Source: Hellea sp964472905 (GTDB lineage Bacteria > Pseudomonadota > Alphaproteobacteria > Caulobacterales > Maricaulaceae). Taken from it: 16,567 nucleotides of DNA. Shown one piece after another: positions 15,053-16,567 of the stretch; within the stretch, counting starts at the first letter, position 1, and every line of letters begins with the position of its first letter. Where the stretch lies: positions 1-16,567 of the forward strand of contig CAYYMI010000049.1 in NCBI GenBank assembly GCA_964472905.1. Reading direction: 5' to 3'. The notes below the pieces were generated by a model. It searched no databases. It had not been told where the DNA came from and was given only the letters and a program-made list of their open reading frames with translations. Both the position numbers and the translations under genes were made by a program.

Positions 15053-15583
15053 CTACTTGATGAGATTACCTAATGTAGATGTCACCCCGCCGTCCGTAAG
15101 AGCGCCTAGGCCCGAGGAAGACGTAGTGCCACCAACAAGACCACCTAAGCCTGGTGAGGATGACCCGCCGCCAACAAGTCCGCCTAACCCAGAAGAAGAC
15201 GAACCGCCCGTTATGCCGCTAATTTGGGAATTCACGCGCGATCTACCAACAGCGACAGCCACGTCAGTTGTTGAGCCGCCGCCTAAGAGAACTTTGCCCG
15301 CGGTGATGGTTTCGCTACCACTCAGCGTGGACGATGTCAGTGAGCCTGGCGCGCTATTGCCCAAGAGCCCTGACGCCCCTGAGGCTTGACCAAGGACAGA
15401 ACCTCCGATCTGACTTGTGGCCTGACCGAGAACGCCGCTGCTTGATTGACCTGTGACCTGATTTAAAATTGAACCTGTCGCTTTATCCCCGCCGGTTAAT
15501 AAGCCGCCGAGTTGGGCATGGGCGAGGCCTGCTGTTCCAAACATAAGGCCAGTGGCTAAAATTGTTGTTGTCAATATACGCAT
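15053..15583 (-). CDS. Exported Gly/Ser-rich protein with 13-residue repeats, unknown function
   Basis: 176 residues with SD AGGAG 7 bases before the ATG. A Sec signal peptide ends at about residue 23 (GLAHA-QLGG). The mature part is low complexity: Gly, Ser, Leu and Thr dominate, with almost no charged residues and no Cys. VLGQAT/VLGQAS recurs at about 51-67. From 128 to 166 there are three tandem 13-residue repeats with the core SSSxGLGGLVGG. I do not recognise the family. Similar short Gly-rich exported proteins occur in marine alphaproteobacteria, but homology cannot be judged from composition. It lies on the opposite strand between cobB and trmD. Confidence 0.75.
   Translation of the reverse strand: MRILTTTILATGLMFGTAGLAHAQLGGLLTGGDKATGSILNQVTGQSSSGVLGQATSQIGGSVLGQASGASGLLGNSAPGSLTSSTLSGSETITAGKVLLGGGSTTDVAVAVGRSRVNSQISGITGGSSSSGLGGLVGGGSSSPGLGGLVGGTTSSSGLGALTDGGVTSTLGNLIK
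15086..15202 (-). repeat. Three tandem 39-bp coding repeats
   Basis: Residues 128-140, 141-153 and 154-166 of the Gly/Ser-rich protein read SSSSGLGGLVGGG, SSSPGLGGLVGGT and TSSSGLGALTDGG. They are one 13-residue unit repeated three times, the last copy being the most diverged. Confidence 0.8.
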
Positions 15584-15755
15584 GAGGTATCTCCTATTAA
15601 GCGTTTGCCCTCACAACAGTAAGGGCGTTTGAGTGTTCACTCCCTTATTTGAGATGGAACATCCAATAACACGTCCTCAACACTGCGTTAGAGCGCCGTG
15701 TGCGAAAGCCAATCAAAGCATGACTTAAGGTCAATTTGGGCTTATGAGGCCGCTT
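15584..15755. promoter_or_regulatory. Divergent intergenic region ahead of trmD-rplS
   Basis: This region of about 170 bases must carry promoters for trmD-rplS and for the divergent Gly/Ser-rich gene. It holds a direct repeat GCGTTTG (15601-15607 and 15625-15631) and an inverted repeat GCCCT/AGGGC around 15607-15626. A GAGTG-TT-CACTC palindrome lies at 15631-15642. No clear -35/-10 pair could be placed. Confidence 0.35.
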
Positions 15756-16502
15756 ATGAGTGAAAAATCATTCCATAAACCCTGGCGGGCCAGCGTTTTA
15801 ACGCTCTTTCCTGACGCCTTTCCAGGGGTGCTGGGCGCGTCAATTATTGGCGGGGCGCAAAAAAGCGGGATTTGGCAGTTAGAAACAGTGGACATCCGCG
15901 ATTTTTCCGTTAATAGGCACCGCACTGTTGATAGCCCGCCATCTGGCGGCGGCCCCGGCATGGTTTTAAAACCTGATGTGGCCGCAAAAGCCATCGATAG
16001 CTTGGTCACTTCGGATGAAAATTCGAAAAAAGGCCGACCACTGATCTATTTGACCCCCCGGGGCAAGCCTCTGACGCAAAACCGCGTGAGGGCGCTGGCG
16101 CAGGGAGAGGGTCTTATTGTGTTTTGTGGACGGTTTGAAGGCCTCGACCAGCGGGTCATAGAGAGCCGCCAAATGGAAGAAATTTCAATTGGTGACTATG
16201 TTCTGGCAGGAGGCGAGGTGGCGGCTCAAGTCTTGATCGAAGCCTGTGTGCGGCTTCTCCCGGGGGTTCTCGGAGACGCGCAATCGGCTTCGGAGGAAAG
16301 TTTTGAAGACGGCTTATTAGAGTATCCGCTCTATACCAAGCCGAGAGAGTTTGAAGACCGGGCTATCCCGGAGGTGCTTCTAAGCGGTGATCATCAAAAG
16401 ATTGCCGCGTGGAGACGCCAACAAAGTGAAGAGATTACCAAGGCCCGCCGCCCCGATATGTGGCAGGCTTATAAAAATGGAGACGATCATGAACGTGATT
16501 GA
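15756..16502 (+). CDS. trmD: tRNA (guanine37-N1)-methyltransferase TrmD
   Basis: 248 residues from the ATG at 15756, preferred over the ATG at 15744 because GAGG lies 6 bases upstream. TrmD uses SAM to methylate G37 of tRNAs that read CNN codons and so prevents +1 frameshifting. Family motifs in order: VLTLFPDAFPGVL, VDSPPSGGGPGMVLKPDV, IYLTPRGKPLTQ, FCGRFEGLDQRVIE (trefoil-knot SAM site), EEISIGDYVLAGGE, LLPGVLGDAQSASEESFEDG, and IPEVLLSGDHQKI. GGGPGM has Pro where many TrmD have Ala. The 3' end overlaps rplS by 14 bases. The rimM gene that usually precedes trmD is not found here. Confidence 0.97.
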   Translation: MSEKSFHKPWRASVLTLFPDAFPGVLGASIIGGAQKSGIWQLETVDIRDFSVNRHRTVDSPPSGGGPGMVLKPDVAAKAIDSLVTSDENSKKGRPLIYLTPRGKPLTQNRVRALAQGEGLIVFCGRFEGLDQRVIESRQMEEISIGDYVLAGGEVAAQVLIEACVRLLPGVLGDAQSASEESFEDGLLEYPLYTKPREFEDRAIPEVLLSGDHQKIAAWRRQQSEEITKARRPDMWQAYKNGDDHERD

Positions 16503-16567
16503 AAAACTAAATAAAGCCGAAGAGGCCCGTCTTTTAGAAGGTGGCAAAGTCATCCCTGATTTCTCAG
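16489..16567 (+). CDS. rplS: 50S ribosomal protein L19, N-terminal part (runs off window)
   Basis: The ATG at 16489 lies inside the end of trmD, with SD GGAGA 5 bases upstream. The first 26 residues read MNVIEKLNKAEEARLL, then EGGKVIPDF, matching the L19 N-terminus (helix, then the IPDF strand). L19 sits at the 30S-50S interface. The trmD-rplS order is the conserved arrangement. Confidence 0.93.
   Translation, partial: MNVIEKLNKAEEARLLEGGKVIPDFS

Noticed and set aside
15009..15389. Plus-strand Pro-rich open frame opposite the Gly/Ser-rich gene
   Set aside because: It is the antisense reading of the GC-rich repeats. It lacks an SD, and the minus-strand frame has a signal peptide and a good SD.
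1..16567. tRNA, rRNA, riboswitch, insertion sequence or prophage genes
   Set aside because: None of the intergenic stretches shows a cloverleaf, a recognisable riboswitch core, transposase frames or phage-type proteins.

Overview
The window looks like chromosomal DNA from a marine-type alphaproteobacterium. ExoD-family, NDUFA9-like, YnbE/YdbL, TadG-like and TrmD-RplS proteins together fit that class. The moderate base composition, AT-rich intergenic gaps and a possible CtrA box upstream of the pilus-type gene suggest a dimorphic lineage near Maricaulales/Hyphomonadaceae. That placement is an inference from gene content, not a measured phylogeny.

Region by region: (1) 1-503 is the 3' end of a plus-strand gene with a TPR-like C-terminus. 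(2) 526-7571 is a minus-strand block of three exported proteins with DUF11-type (CARDB/Ig-like) domains: a 158-residue protein, a 367-residue Thr/Asp/Ala-rich protein, and a 1700-residue protein with a C-terminal half that looks like an outer-membrane beta-barrel. Each of the three has a strong inverted repeat next to its start, and terminator-like structures separate them. (3) 7703-9007 holds an ExoD-family membrane protein (minus) divergent from a LysE-family exporter (plus). (4) 9064-10245 is a plus-strand run of inorganic pyrophosphatase, a YnbE lipoprotein and YdbL, closed by a bidirectional terminator. (5) 10332-11243 is a minus-strand methyltransferase-fold protein carrying a lipoprotein signal. 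(6) 11405-12751 is a TadG-like pilus assembly protein with no other tad gene in the window. (7) 12753-14242 is a minus-strand pair, an NDUFA9-type SDR and a low-molecular-weight tyrosine phosphatase, head-to-head with a CobB sirtuin. (8) 15053-15583 is a minus-strand Gly/Ser-rich exported protein. (9) 15756-16567 is trmD overlapping the start of rplS, which runs off the window.

How the genes work together: several blocks concern the cell envelope and surface (DUF11 proteins, ExoD, YnbE/YdbL, TadG, Gly/Ser protein). Others are housekeeping (ppa, trmD, rplS) or related to protein modification and respiration (LMW-PTP, CobB, NDUFA9-like). The most unusual part is the DUF11 locus. It could be a co-regulated surface system in which the large protein provides the outer-membrane anchor and the two small proteins are secreted partners. 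A hairpin that would bury the Shine-Dalgarno of the middle gene is the strongest regulatory signal. No tRNA, rRNA, CRISPR array, insertion sequence or prophage gene was seen, and no gene-free stretch exceeds 300 bases. The longest, about 260 bases between the 158- and 367-residue genes, holds a terminator, AT-rich promoter-like DNA and the hairpin.
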